NCBI RefSeq assembly: GCF_024323335.1
Contig: NC_066580.1
Coordinates: 83,809,391-83,873,390 of the forward strand
Source of the DNA: Lathyrus oleraceus
Lineage: Eukaryota > Streptophyta > Magnoliopsida > Fabales > Fabaceae
Reading direction: 5' to 3'
DNA: 64,000 bases
Shown: positions 31,401-39,412 of the stretch, in pieces
Numbering within the stretch: the first letter of the stretch is position 1
Layout of the letters: every line of letters begins with the position of its first letter
Notes under the pieces: generated by a model
Seen by the model: the letters and a program-made list of their open reading frames with translations, nothing else
Databases searched by the model: none
Told to the model about the DNA's origin: nothing
Program-made: the position numbers and the translations under genes

Positions 31401-32310
31401 AGTGGAAGTATTTGATTGTTGGGGCATAGATTTCGTAGGACCTTTCCCACCCTCTTATGGGAATGAGTACATGCTTGTCGCTGTCGATTATGTCTCTAAG
31501 TGGGTTGAGGCGATTGCCTCACCTCGGGCGGATGCCAAAACGGTGATAAAATTTTTGAAGAAAAACATATTCTCCCGTTTCGGAACCCCCCGAGTGTTGA
31601 TAAGTGACGGAGGGTCACACTTTTGTAATGCACCTTTGGAAACTATTTTAAAACATTACGGTGTATCGCATAGGGTGACAACTCCGTATCACCCTCAGGC
31701 TAACGGGCAAGCTGAGGTCTCTAATCGAGAGATTAAGAGAATCCTCGAAAAAACCGTGTCTAATTCAAAAAAGGAGTGGTCCCAAAAATTGGACGAAGCA
31801 TTATGGGCCTACCGTACGGCCTTTAAAGCTCCAATTGGCCTAACTCCCTTTCAATTGGTATTTGGTAAAACTTGCCATTTGCCGGTTGAATTGGAGCACA
31901 AGGCCTTGTGGGCCCTAAAGTTTTTAAATTTTGAACATGAGTTGGCCGGTAACAAAAGGAAAGTGCAACTACTTGAGTTGGAGGAGATGCGCAATGCCGC
32001 ATACCACTCAAGTTGGTTGTACAAGGAAAAGGCAAAAAAGTATCACGACAAGAAGCTCCGTAACAAAGAATTTGTGCCCGGACAATTGGTCCTATTGTTC
32101 AACTCCCGGTTGAAATTGTTTCCCGGGAAGTTAAAATCAAAATGGTCCGGGCCATTTCGGGTGAAAGAGGTGAAGGAGTACGGGGCCATTGTCATTGAAG
32201 ACATGGACAAGAAAGATAGTTGGACCGTGAATGGCCAACGATTGAAAGTGTATCTCGGCGGTCATGTGGATCGCGAGAGTTGTGCTCAGCCGCTCGATGC
32301 TCCTCTGTGA
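28465..32310 (+). CDS. pol: Athila-1 Pol: protease, reverse transcriptase, RNase H, integrase
   Basis: Open for 1281 codons in the gag frame, directly after the TGA, with no stop or frameshift. Counting from the GTG at 28501: protease LIDLGSSINLIPLSI (Asp 111) and LILGRPFM; RT fingers (WVSPVHVVPKKGG, GWRMCIDYRRLN) and the catalytic FMDD near residue 550; RNase H (MCDASDYAVGAVLGQ, TEKELLAIVY, YTDHAAIKYL) from about 690; integrase zinc finger (H-X3-H type WHCHNSPYGGH, CDSCQRSG) from about 903; and core D (WGIDFVGPF), D (ISDGGSHF) and E (QAEVSNREI) with exact D-35-E spacing. The C-terminus has the Athila-like LFNSRLKLFPGKLKSKWSGPF. There is no obvious start after the TGA, so expression would need read-through or the stop is a recent mutation. 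Confidence 0.95.
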   Translation, partial: WKSARIAKGKEVVSATPIQNLPYPHAPSKRENERHYARFMDIFKQLQINIPFAEALEQMPKYAKFMKDILTKKRRYTEPETIVLDASCSAIIQRTLPKKVVDPGRVTLPVKIGDVYVGKGLIDLGSSINLIPLSIIKRLGNIEIKSIRMTLQLADKSTTHPHGVAQDVLVKVDKFFFPVDFIVIDMEEDDDAPLILGRPFMKTARMMIDVDDGLMKVRVQNEEVTFDLFEAMKHSKDRNDSFRIDVIEDAIMEVSKHIHEISPMELALDDSLEVFTVEEELALEECLKELDSLDDLQPWEVEEENLKKEVIDEKAPIELKVLPSTLKYVFLDETEAKPVIISNLLTKEEEARLIIVLKTNQEAMGWTLSDLKGISPSYCMHKILMEEDFKPVAPPQRRLNPTMKEVVRKEVVKLLDAGMIYPISDSPWVSPVHVVPKKGGMTVIRNDKDELIPTKVATGWRMCIDYRRLNTATRKDHFPLPFMDQMLERLPGQQYYCFLDDYSGYNQIAVDPVDHEKTAFTCPFGVFAYRKMPFGLCNAPATFQRCVQAIFADLIEKTMEVFMDDFSVFGGTFSLCLASLKTVLERCVKTNLVLNWEKCHFMVTEGIVLGHKVSRRGLEVDRAKVEVIEKLPPPVNVKGIRSFLGHAGFYRRFIKDFSKVAKPLSNLLAKDQVFLFTEDCLQAFEVLKEKLVTAPIIVAPDWNENFELMCDASDYAVGAVLGQRKDKTFHAIHYASKVLNEAQINYATTEKELLAIVYTLEKFRSYLIGSKVVVYTDHAAIKYLLTKPDSKQRLIRWILLLQEFDVEIKDKKGSENLVADHLSRLVNVEVTASEKEIREEFPDEKLFKVQVRPWFADFANHKASGFVPADLTSNQKRKFLSDAKYYVWDDPYLFKLGSDNLLRRCVTGDEAQSILWHCHNSPYGGHYNGVRTATKILQSGFYWPTIFKDAHTHAQSCDSCQRSGGIGKRDEMPLQNIQEVEVFDCWGIDFVGPFPPSYGNEYMLVAVDYVSKWVEAIASPRADAKTVIKFLKKNIFSRFGTPRVLISDGGSHFCNAPLETILKHYGVSHRVTTPYHPQANGQAEVSNREIKRILEKTVSNSKKEWSQKLDEALWAYRTAFKAPIGLTPFQLVFGKTCHLPVELEHKALWALKFLNFEHELAGNKRKVQLLELEEMRNAAYHSSWLYKEKAKKYHDKKLRNKEFVPGQLVLLFNSRLKLFPGKLKSKWSGPFRVKEVKEYGAIVIEDMDKKDSWTVNGQRLKVYLGGHVDRESCAQPLDAPL

Positions 32311-32320
32311 GCATCGCACC

Positions 32321-32369
32321 GTCGAGCTTAGCCGACGTTAAACAAGCGCTAGTTGGGAGGCACCCCAAC
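32321..32369 (+). promoter_or_regulatory. Conserved double hairpin directly after Athila-1 pol
   Basis: Hairpin 1 pairs GTCG (32321-32324) with CGAC (32333-32336). Then comes TTAAACAAGCGCT, then hairpin 2 pairs GTTGGG (32352-32357) with CCCAAC (32364-32369) around AGGCAC. Athila-2 has the same layout at 51849-51894 with a compensatory pair change. A role in RNA export, splicing or packaging is inference. Confidence 0.75.
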
Positions 32370-32474
32370 ATTGTAAGTATTTACTGTATTTATGTTGTGT
32401 TGTGTTTGGTTACATTGTGCTAATACTATTCAAGATGAGCTTGCAAGTGCTGCATTTGAAAAAGAATTTGCTGT

Positions 32475-32578
32475 CATGCTCGCTAGCAGCTCGCTAGGCG
32501 AGGCAGGAGCGAGCATGCTCGCTAGCTGCTCGCTAGGCGAGGCAGCAGCGAGCGCTGCAGGACAGTTTTCTATTTAAA
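32475..32578 (+). promoter_or_regulatory. Internal promoter-like module 1 of Athila-1 (boxes plus TATA-like)
   Basis: TCGCTAGGCGA at 32491 and 32530, half-boxes CTCGCTAGC (32479, 32518) and AGCGAGC (32508, 32547), then GGACAG and TCTATTTAAAAC at 32569-32580. The gap from the last half-box to the TATA-like sequence is about 20 bp, as in the LTR (22 bp). It lies 620 bp upstream of the extra ORF start. Confidence 0.6.
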
Positions 32579-33051
32579 ACTCAGCAAGGCCATTTTGCCC
32601 CAAACTTACAAAACTTTTCTGAACGGCTCTGTTGAGAAATTTGTGCTAAGCTTCTCAAACTCTCTCATTTGCATCTCTATCACCAACACTTGCTCTTTTC
32701 GGTCGATTGCAAACTCTTCTCACTTCACATTTCCGAATCCGTGTAACTAAGGTTTGCCATACTACATTTTTCTTTTTGTTTGAACTCTTAATTTCCAAAT
32801 ATGAATTGCAATTAGGATGAGTGGAGTATGGGAAACTTTAGCTTTGCATTTGGTATTTGGGGTTTTGCAAATTTGGGATTTTAGGTTTTGAATTGGGGAA
32901 TTTTTAGGTTTTGCATGCAAATAGGTCATCCCCAATTCCATAGAACGGTTATTTGCTTGATAAATCTTTATGGTTCTGATGTTAGAACTCTTTGAGTATG
33001 GGTTTTGGGGGAAAAATCTTTGAACATGCAGAAAACCCCAAAACCCGTAAG

Positions 33052-33143
33052 GTTCGCTAGCACTCGCTAGGCGAACCTGGGGCGAGCGTTCGTTGTCACT
33101 TCGCTAGGCGAAGCAGCAGCGAGCAAGGCAGTCTTTTAAATTA
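33052..33143 (+). promoter_or_regulatory. Internal promoter-like module 2 of Athila-1
   Basis: TCGCTAGGCGA at 33064 and 33101, half-boxes at 33053, 33082 and 33117, then AGGCAGTCTTTTAAATTATG at 33127-33146 as a weak TATA-like sequence. It lies 60-150 bp upstream of the extra ORF ATG (33200), within the predicted intron, so a transcript starting here would not need the splice. Confidence 0.5.
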
Positions 33144-33199
33144 TGCTTTGATGGCTAATCTGTTTGTTGGTGTGTGTTGTTTCTTTGTATATTTTGCAG

Positions 33200-34285
33200 A
33201 TGGAGTCAAGGTCTGGAGCGGGTAAGAAAAGAAAGGGAGCGACTACTTCTCGGACAGTGCCTATTCAATTCGATCAAGACAAGTTTGTCGGCCCGAAGCA
33301 GGCCGCCAGATACATCGCTCTAGAGAAGCGGAAAATACTTCCTGAGAAGCGTTTTCTGATCAACCCACAGGGCACTTACAGAAATTTTGCCGGGTTGATT
33401 GATGCGAAGAAATGGGATAGGTTGATTAGTCCCTTAGAGCATTACGACATAGCGACAGTGCGTGAATTTTATGCTAACACACTGCCCGACGACGACGAGC
33501 CCTTTACTTGGGTATCTAAAGTGGCCGGGCGTCCAATTCCATTTGACCGGGATGCTATCAACCGAATCCTTGGGGAACCGCTCCAGCTGGGAGCTGACCA
33601 GAGAGACCAATACCACACCGACCTAAGGCTTCACCGAGATGTTCCTGCCATTACTGCCGCCCTGCTTTTACTTGGGAAATCTGTTGAGCCGAACCCATCT
33701 GGGGTTCCAGTGAGGTATCACCGGGAGGACATGACTCCCATGGCTCAACTGTTACTGCTCTTGGTATTGACCAACATCCAGCCTAAATCACACACCTCTA
33801 CTGTGCCGATCCTAGTGGCACATTTGGTCCATTCCATCCTCACCAATGTCGAGATCGATGTGGCGAGGATCATTGCCAATGAGCTGAAGACCGTGGTCGA
33901 GAGCGGGCTTAAGTCGGGGGCTCGTGTTAATTGTCCCCTAGCTTTCCCGTGTTTGATCATGAGTTTATGCGTTCAGGCAAGGGTGAGACTTCCGTCTCGT
34001 GGGCAGGTTAGGATCCCGGCACCTATCGATGATCGGTATGTGGCTAAATATTGTAGACCAAAGACTACCGGTGGCAGTGAAGCCTCGGGAAGTACTCGGG
34101 CTTCTGATGGTCTTGGTACTTCTACTCCTAGGCTTGATCCGTACCTGCGGGCTGTGTGTGACTATAGTTTTGAGTGGATGGCGGCATCCCAGAGAGCTAT
34201 GATTGATATGCACAACAGTATGCAGAGGTTGGAACTGCAAGGTAATGACCCCTCCGGTGCTCGAGCAGTGTTGGCGCGTGAGTAG
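33200..34285 (+). CDS. Athila-1 extra ORF downstream of pol (env-position, putative plant transposon protein)
   Basis: The ATG at 33200 (MESRSGAGKKRKGA) directly follows a splice-acceptor-like TTTTGCAG; the frame is open from 33164. 361 codons. After a basic N-terminus comes a globular region (PIQFDQDKFVGPKQAARYIALEKRKILPEKRF, VREFYANTLPDDD, VAGRPIPFDRDAINRILGEPLQL, VPVRYHREDMTPMAQLLLLLVLTNIQP), similar in pattern to the putative plant transposon protein domain often found after pol in Athila-like elements. I see no signal peptide, no clear transmembrane helix and no furin-like site, so a true envelope role is not supported. A TAG at 34283 ends it, but the frame stays open for 45 more codons of acidic sequence to TGA 34421-34423. 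Confidence 0.8.
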   Translation: MESRSGAGKKRKGATTSRTVPIQFDQDKFVGPKQAARYIALEKRKILPEKRFLINPQGTYRNFAGLIDAKKWDRLISPLEHYDIATVREFYANTLPDDDEPFTWVSKVAGRPIPFDRDAINRILGEPLQLGADQRDQYHTDLRLHRDVPAITAALLLLGKSVEPNPSGVPVRYHREDMTPMAQLLLLLVLTNIQPKSHTSTVPILVAHLVHSILTNVEIDVARIIANELKTVVESGLKSGARVNCPLAFPCLIMSLCVQARVRLPSRGQVRIPAPIDDRYVAKYCRPKTTGGSEASGSTRASDGLGTSTPRLDPYLRAVCDYSFEWMAASQRAMIDMHNSMQRLELQGNDPSGARAVLARE

Positions 34286-34423
34286 TTTATGCTTAACGCT
34301 AACTGGCCTGTGGACAGGCCTGTCTATGGTGAGGGGGTGGGCGCTGATGCTGATGATGCTGATGATGATGATGTTGATGATGAGGCTACCGGTTCTGAGG
34401 CCGGTAGCGAGGAGGAGTCCTGA
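34286..34423 (+). pseudogene. Acidic C-terminal tail of the Athila-1 extra ORF, cut off by a TAG
   Basis: In frame with the upstream ORF: FMLNANWPVDRP, then an Asp-rich run from GAT repeats (34346-34384) and a Glu-rich end before TGA. The TAG lies where CAG (Gln) would give a continuous 407-residue protein, so a C-to-T change is likely. Confidence 0.6.
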
Positions 34424-35900
34424 GCCCTTAGTGGGTTAAGTTTTTGTGTGTTTTCAGTTTTTATGTTATTTCTATTTGTATTTTCGGATTTTGTATCTTG
34501 ATTTTGGTGTTGTACTATTGGGGTGTTTTGTCCCCCATGAACAAATTTATATTTTCAGTTAATGTTATTTAATTATGTTTTTAATTTTGTGTGTTTAATA
34601 AATTTTTGGTTGATTGAGTGGTAAACCCTTCTAGATTGGTTGCTCCTCAAGAAGTACAAAAATAAGGTGTATCCGAGCTTGGATGGCAATGATAAGAATA
34701 AACAAGTGAATAAGGCTAAGGTACATGGTTACCGTCAGCTAGAATTTTAGAATGCATTAGGAACTTTACTCTTTTTGGTAAATTGAATATTGTCTTTTTG
34801 CAACATAATTGAATGAATGCTTCATCTAGAACTTAAAACCACAAATTGTGAGGAAACCTCCATTGTTCACTTAAATGCTGGATTCTAATAAGTTTTGTTG
34901 ATTCATGTGATTCATTCTTTGTCTTTTATTATTGTGAAATTGTGGAAGCAATTAGAAATGATCAAGGCACTTGTTTTCTTTCGAGCACAACTACATCCAA
35001 AAACAACTTACCTGTGAGCAGAGAGAGTATTTGTTAACCCCTTTGAGCCTAAACAGTTGAATCTCGGCTTGAAATAAAGCGAGATCTCAAAAATCTTTTT
35101 TTTTACAACCCGGAAAATCTTGATTATTGTTCTTTTGCCGTAAAAAGTTAAGAGCATTCACTTAGGGTGTGGAAGAAATAAGTTGGGGAGAACGAAAAAG
35201 AATTGGTAAGTACCACAACTCTTGAAAAAGAAAAGAAAAACCGAGCAAGCATAGAAAAATATATGTATAGAAAATATAGAAAAGAAACATCTGTTTTGTA
35301 TATTTGATGTGAAAGAAAAGAACAAAAATAGAAAAAATGAAAATGAATGCTTGCTTGGAAGAAAAATAGTGAAAAATAAAAATTGAGTTGTGGAATATGT
35401 GTTGTGAAGGTTTCAAATAAGAAACAAATGAAACAAAGTCGAGTAGTGTGAATAATACTGTGAATGTCTCTTTTGCATCGGCACTTTCGTTTCAATGGCC
35501 TTAGAAATGACCCTTGTTTGTTAACCTAACCAAGCTTCAACCGAAAAGCCCTTAGTGATCTTTATGCTTCCACAGTACCATTTTTAATTGTTAGACATTG
35601 TATGAATCTATTTGATTTCTTCATTATTTGTTAGAGAGTGAGATTAGTCCCGCGGTTGCAAACGCGTAAAATCTTCATTCCTTATTCGAAGAGGAAAGAT
35701 AGGATGATTCATTCAGAATAGTATTGTTGTAGATAGATAAATATTTTGCATTGCTATTTAAGTTTTAGTTCTTATGTATTATTTTATTCGAACCGTTGGA
35801 AACTTGTATTTGCTGATTTCGCTTGTGTTTGAGCCGTTTATCCAACTTCGGAGAAACCAGTTTCTTAAAGCAAATCCTCTTGTCCTGCAAGAGGCATACT
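34424..35900 (+). other. Athila-1 3' region (no gene)
   Basis: About 1.5 kb of AT-rich non-coding sequence. It includes an 11-base copy of the PPT core, AGTTGGGGAGA, at 35181-35191, followed by an A-rich stretch (35215-35390). ORFs seen on the minus strand are Phe/Ser-rich composition artefacts. Confidence 0.7.
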
Positions 35901-35918
35901 TTGCTTGAGGACAAGCAA
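35901..35918 (+). other. Conserved 18-nt hairpin upstream of the Athila-1 PPT
   Basis: TTGCTTGAGGACAAGCAA: a 7-bp stem (TTGCTTG/CAAGCAA) with loop AGGA. The identical 18 bases occur in Athila-2 at 56388-56405, again about 20 nt before the 3' LTR, although the sequence between differs. Confidence 0.9.
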
Positions 35919-35924
35919 GAATCT

Positions 35925-35937
35925 AGTTGGGGAGAGT
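35925..35937 (+). other. Athila-1 polypurine tract
   Basis: AGTTGGGGAGAGT directly before the 3' LTR start TGTTAG. Plus-strand primer site. Confidence 0.85.
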
Positions 35938-37437
35938 TGTTAGATGCCCAAAAGTGCTTATTTGAGCTATCATATGTGGGCATCTTTCACTCTTTTTCCT
36001 TGCTAAAATTGTCAAAACCACATTTGTTTTACATGGAATGCATTACATTGATAAACAAGCTTGGTGCCTTTGATTTGTGTGTTATTGTGCAGGAAAAAGG
36101 CATGAACTAATTGAAAATGAAGACACAAGAAAATTGGCAAAGGAACCAAAAGATACAAGCATTTCATCAGCCTGCTCGCTAGGCGAGGCTGTGGCGAAGC
36201 ATTGGTTCGCTAGGCGAGTTCCTGGCGAAAAGCTCCAGTAAATTGACAAATTAATTCGCCAGGCGAGCTGAAGGCGAAGGTGGTAGCGAGTTCATTCTGT
36301 TTTGGTGAAAAACGCATCCATCACTCACTCGCTAGGCGAAGCTCTAGCGAGTCCCCAGCGAGCATTCCAGTAGCAAAACCTCTCAACCTCGCTGGGGCGA
36401 AGGTTGAAGCGTGTCCTTCGCTAGGCGAAGGTATGTTCGCTAGGCGAACATGACAGTTCAGCAGGCCCTGTTTTCTCTGGGCGCAGGGGCCTTATGTGCC
36501 CATATTAGACCCTCGCTAGGCGAGCCATTCTGCTCGCCTAGCGAGCATGACAGACCAGCTGAGGTCTATAAGTAGCAGGTGCCACTTTTGAGCACCATAC
36601 CTCATTTTTACCAACTTTTTCCACTTTTGTACTTTCTTCTAGATATTTTTGCAGCATTGTTCTTGGGATCTTTTATGCCCTAGTTTTCATTTCTCTTCAT
36701 CTTAGAACCATCTTCTACAAAAAGAAGGTGGATTCCCATCCAACTTCGATTATCCGACTTGGATGTTAATCAACCTTCTTTCCTTACTTGCCGACCAAGC
36801 TACCATGAAAATGAGTAGCTAAGTCATCCATTTGTCAAGGTTAGATGTAGGTGATTACTAGCTTTGTGTGTAAATGTAAGGATCCTCATATGTAAACTCT
36901 TTAATGGTAAATATATGATGAAAACTTTGTTTCTATTTAAAACTCTTTGTGTTGGTTTATGATCGAGAGATGTTTACCGACTCTTGACCTAGGTTTTCAT
37001 CCAAACTTGTTTGTTAGCTAGAGATAGTAATGAATGATTTTGTTCACCATAAGGTTGAACCAAAAAGTTGTCATTTTGATAGATTGTGTTCGAGAGAAAC
37101 AATGGATCAAAATGGCAAAACTCACAATGTGTGTTCGAGAGAAACATATTGAGAGGACTTTGTGAAATTATTTATCATCTAAAGGAGTTTATAAGATTGT
37201 TGACCGAGCAAATACATGCAAAGTGATCATTGAAACCTAACTTTGACAATATTTCTCATTTAATCAAACCATAACTTTTACCGCAATTTATTACTTTTTA
37301 TGCAAGATAACTTGATTAAAACCAAAACCCTATTGTTACATTGACCTAAGATTAATACAACCATCGAACGGCGGTGATATCTTACAATCCCTGTGGATAC
37401 GATAACAAAAACCCGACACGAAATATACATTTCAACA
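35938..37437 (+). repeat. Athila-1 3' LTR (1500 bp)
   Basis: Same length and ends as the 5' LTR, with about seven point differences and no indels. The box cluster is at 36176-36544 and the TATA box at 36567-36574. Followed by the TSD CTTAT. Confidence 0.97.
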
Positions 37438-37442
37438 CTTAT
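37438..37442. other. Athila-1 target-site duplication, right copy (CTTAT)
   Basis: Matches 25157-25161. Taking out one copy and the element restores a continuous Tat-B leader. Confidence 0.97.
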
Positions 37443-37625
37443 CTCTCATAGAACACCCCATCCCAACAAACAAACAAATAGATCCAACAGATACAACAGA
37501 TGCATGCAAGCAGGTAAGCAAATAAAGGTACAAAAGCATGAACACCCAATAAACAAGAAATCACACAAGCTAGGAGGGACTCGCTTAGGGAAGATGGACC
37601 AGCAAGAGGTCAACTTCTTAGTATG
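37443..37625 (-). other. Tat-B leader, PBS-proximal part (no gene)
   Basis: 183 bp between the Tat-B PBS and the Athila-1 insertion. It contains CAAACAAACAAAT-type A-rich sequence on the plus strand and no ORF. Confidence 0.8.
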
Positions 37626-37643
37626 TCCCCAGCAGAGTCGCCA
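37626..37643 (-). other. Tat-B primer-binding site (tRNA-Arg type)
   Basis: The minus strand reads TGGCGACTCTGCTGGGGA, two bases after the LTR end. This is the primer site described for Ogre/Tat elements (tRNA-Arg). It shows that 37646-39407 is the 5' LTR and that the element reads leftward. Confidence 0.9.
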
Positions 37644-37645
37644 AC

Positions 37646-39407
37646 TGTAGCAACCTGAAAAATACAGTGCGCGAAAAAACAACCGGCGAAAGAAAATGAC
37701 AGAAGAGTCGCCACCGTGCGTTATTCATCCCAAAGGAGGGAAAGGAAACGCTCGAAGTAAACCTGAAAAAAGGAAAGGACAAGATGGGGTCTCGCAACCA
37801 AATCTTGGGTTCGGGAGTCGGTTATGCGAAGGGAAGGTATTAGCACCCCTACGCATCCGTAGTACTCTACGGGATCCACTTTTGTAGTTCTTGTCTAAAG
37901 GGTGAGAGTTTATCTTATGCTGTTTACCAAAAAAAAAGGGTTAAATGAAAATGACTCGCGCGGATGTCGCATCCACTGCATACGTATCTCATCTGAATAT
38001 GAGAATCAGAGTCTTCGTAGCTCGGCTGACCTATGGGTTGGGGGGATGTGTGCTCGCTAAGACATCGCGTCTTATGCCTACGTATCTCATCTGGAATGAG
38101 AATCAGAGCAAGCCGTAGTTCGGCTAACTACGGGGTTATGGATTGGGTTTTGGACGAACGACGTCACTACGCAATCTACCGGATGCCCGACCTTTGGAGA
38201 CTTATTGGCCTGTAGTAGAAGGAGTTAACGTGTTGCTTTGAGTTTTAGGGTTTGAGGGTTACTCATGCAAAAGGGCAAAAAGGCAGTCCTCGACGAAGGA
38301 ACCGCGCTACCTGTGGGGATACGAACACATACAAAACAAACATGTATAAAGTAAACGTGCCAACAAGGGGCTCAGAAGTAAATAAACAAAAGAAAACAAA
38401 TGCCTCCTATCGAGGTCTTGCAGCTAAGAAAGCGATAAAATGCGGAAAAGAGGTAAAAGTACCACACGGATGAAGATCCGAAGTAACAACAATTAAAGGA
38501 GTAAGAAACCCAGGGATCTCCCAAGCTAATGCCATTAAAGAAAGGTGAGTCAGTACAGGTAATCGGAATGAACCTCCAGGGGGTATCCCACAAATAAAGT
38601 GGGAAAACCACGCAAACCATCTCTGCAAGAGTCTGTGAGCCCTCACAAAAACTCAACAAAAGGGTTAGTGAAACACGATAAGCATTTTTTTCATGGATAA
38701 CAGTATGGTTTCAGAAACCTCAAACCCTGTGGCATACATTTCAGAAATCATGTGATTAAACATTCAAGGCATAGGTTTCACCCATTCATGCATAATTAAA
38801 CCCGTGGGCAAAAACATAATGAAATTCATCCATCATACCTCATACATTCAGATGATCCAAATTAAGAGCATAAAATCATGGGAATTAGGCAAACCTGATG
38901 GGAGAGACCGGTTGAAATCAAATGGCACGGCTGGGTTTGCAAGGCAATGTTAGGGTTTGCGTGAGATGAAAGTGTGTGAGTCAGATTGAATTTTTCAGAG
39001 CTTCCTGGGGGTTGCTCTGAGTTCTCTGTCAGGTTTCTCTCCAGGTTTTGTCTAGGGTTTTGTTCAAAGGAAACCTCATAGTGTTTTTGCTTCTCTTCCT
39101 TTTTCTGTCTGATCTCCCTCTTTTATAACCTGATTTTCATGGCTTTGTGGGCTCAAATGAGAGAGGTCCAAGTCCAAGTTTTTTCTATTATATATATATT
39201 TTTATTTATTTATTTATTTATTTTTTTTATTTTTTTATTTTTTTATTTTTATTTTTTTAGTTTTTTTTTTCGTTTTTTTTTATTATTTTTTTTTTTATTT
39301 TTTTTTAAACAAAGTTTCTTGGATCTAATTCTGATTGACATGATGAAATGCAATATGAAATGCTAAATGAATGCATGAATGAGGGGGGCAAATTTTGGGG
39401 TGTTACA
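37646..39407 (-). repeat. Tat-B 5' LTR (1762 bp)
   Basis: Minus strand TGTAACACCCC (39407) to GGTTGCTACA (37646), followed by the PBS. It keeps the 39-bp segment (38133-38171) that is deleted in the 3' LTR. TATA box TATAAAAG at 39127-39120 on the minus strand. Low-complexity T tract at 39180-39306. Confidence 0.95.
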
Positions 39408-39412
39408 AGATG
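39408..39412. other. Tat-B target-site duplication, right copy (AGATG)
   Basis: Matches 15540-15544. Confidence 0.95.

Larger units (their letters stand above)
32373..33199 (+). other. Predicted intron between Athila-1 pol and the extra ORF
   Basis: A strong donor ATT/GTAAGTAT begins three bases after hairpin 2. A strong acceptor TTTGTATATTTTGCAG ends at 33199, directly before ATGGAGTCAAGG, the likely start of the extra ORF. Removing these 827 bases would place the extra ORF first in a spliced transcript. Prediction from splice consensus only. Confidence 0.55.
25162..37437 (+). mobile_element. Athila-1: complete Ty3/gypsy Athila-type retrotransposon (12,276 bp)
   Basis: Two 1500-bp LTRs without indels, a tRNA-Asp PBS, gag, pol (protease, RT, RNase H, integrase), a post-pol double hairpin, an extra ORF, a hairpin and PPT, and a perfect 5-bp TSD. 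I count about seven differences between the LTRs (0.5%), so it is the youngest dated insertion here. All catalytic motifs in pol are present. The only coding lesions I see are a TGA between gag and pol and a TAG near the end of the extra ORF. It lies in the leader of Tat-B, in the opposite orientation. Confidence 0.97.
15545..39407 (-). mobile_element. Tat-B: Ty3/gypsy Tat/Ogre-lineage element, internally deleted, with Athila-1 nested in its leader
   Basis: 5' LTR 37646-39407, PBS 37626-37643, leader, [Athila-1 plus TSD, 25162-37442], gag, protease, remnants of RNase H and integrase, 3' UTR with tandem repeats, PPT and 3' LTR 15545-17333, all on the minus strand with AGATG on both sides. Without Athila-1 it is about 11.6 kb. 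Unlike Ogre-C there is no ORF1 between the PBS and gag. The RT domain and most of the integrase are missing, so it depends on other elements for mobility or is dead. It lies in the 3' UTR of Ogre-C. Confidence 0.95.

Noticed and set aside
33200..34285. True envelope glycoprotein in the env position of Athila-1
   Set aside because: I see no signal peptide, transmembrane anchor, Cys pattern or cleavage site, so only the position is env-like.
35148..35495. 115-codon minus-strand ORF rich in Phe
   Set aside because: It lies in the A-rich non-coding 3' region of Athila-1, with no domain and a composition artefact.
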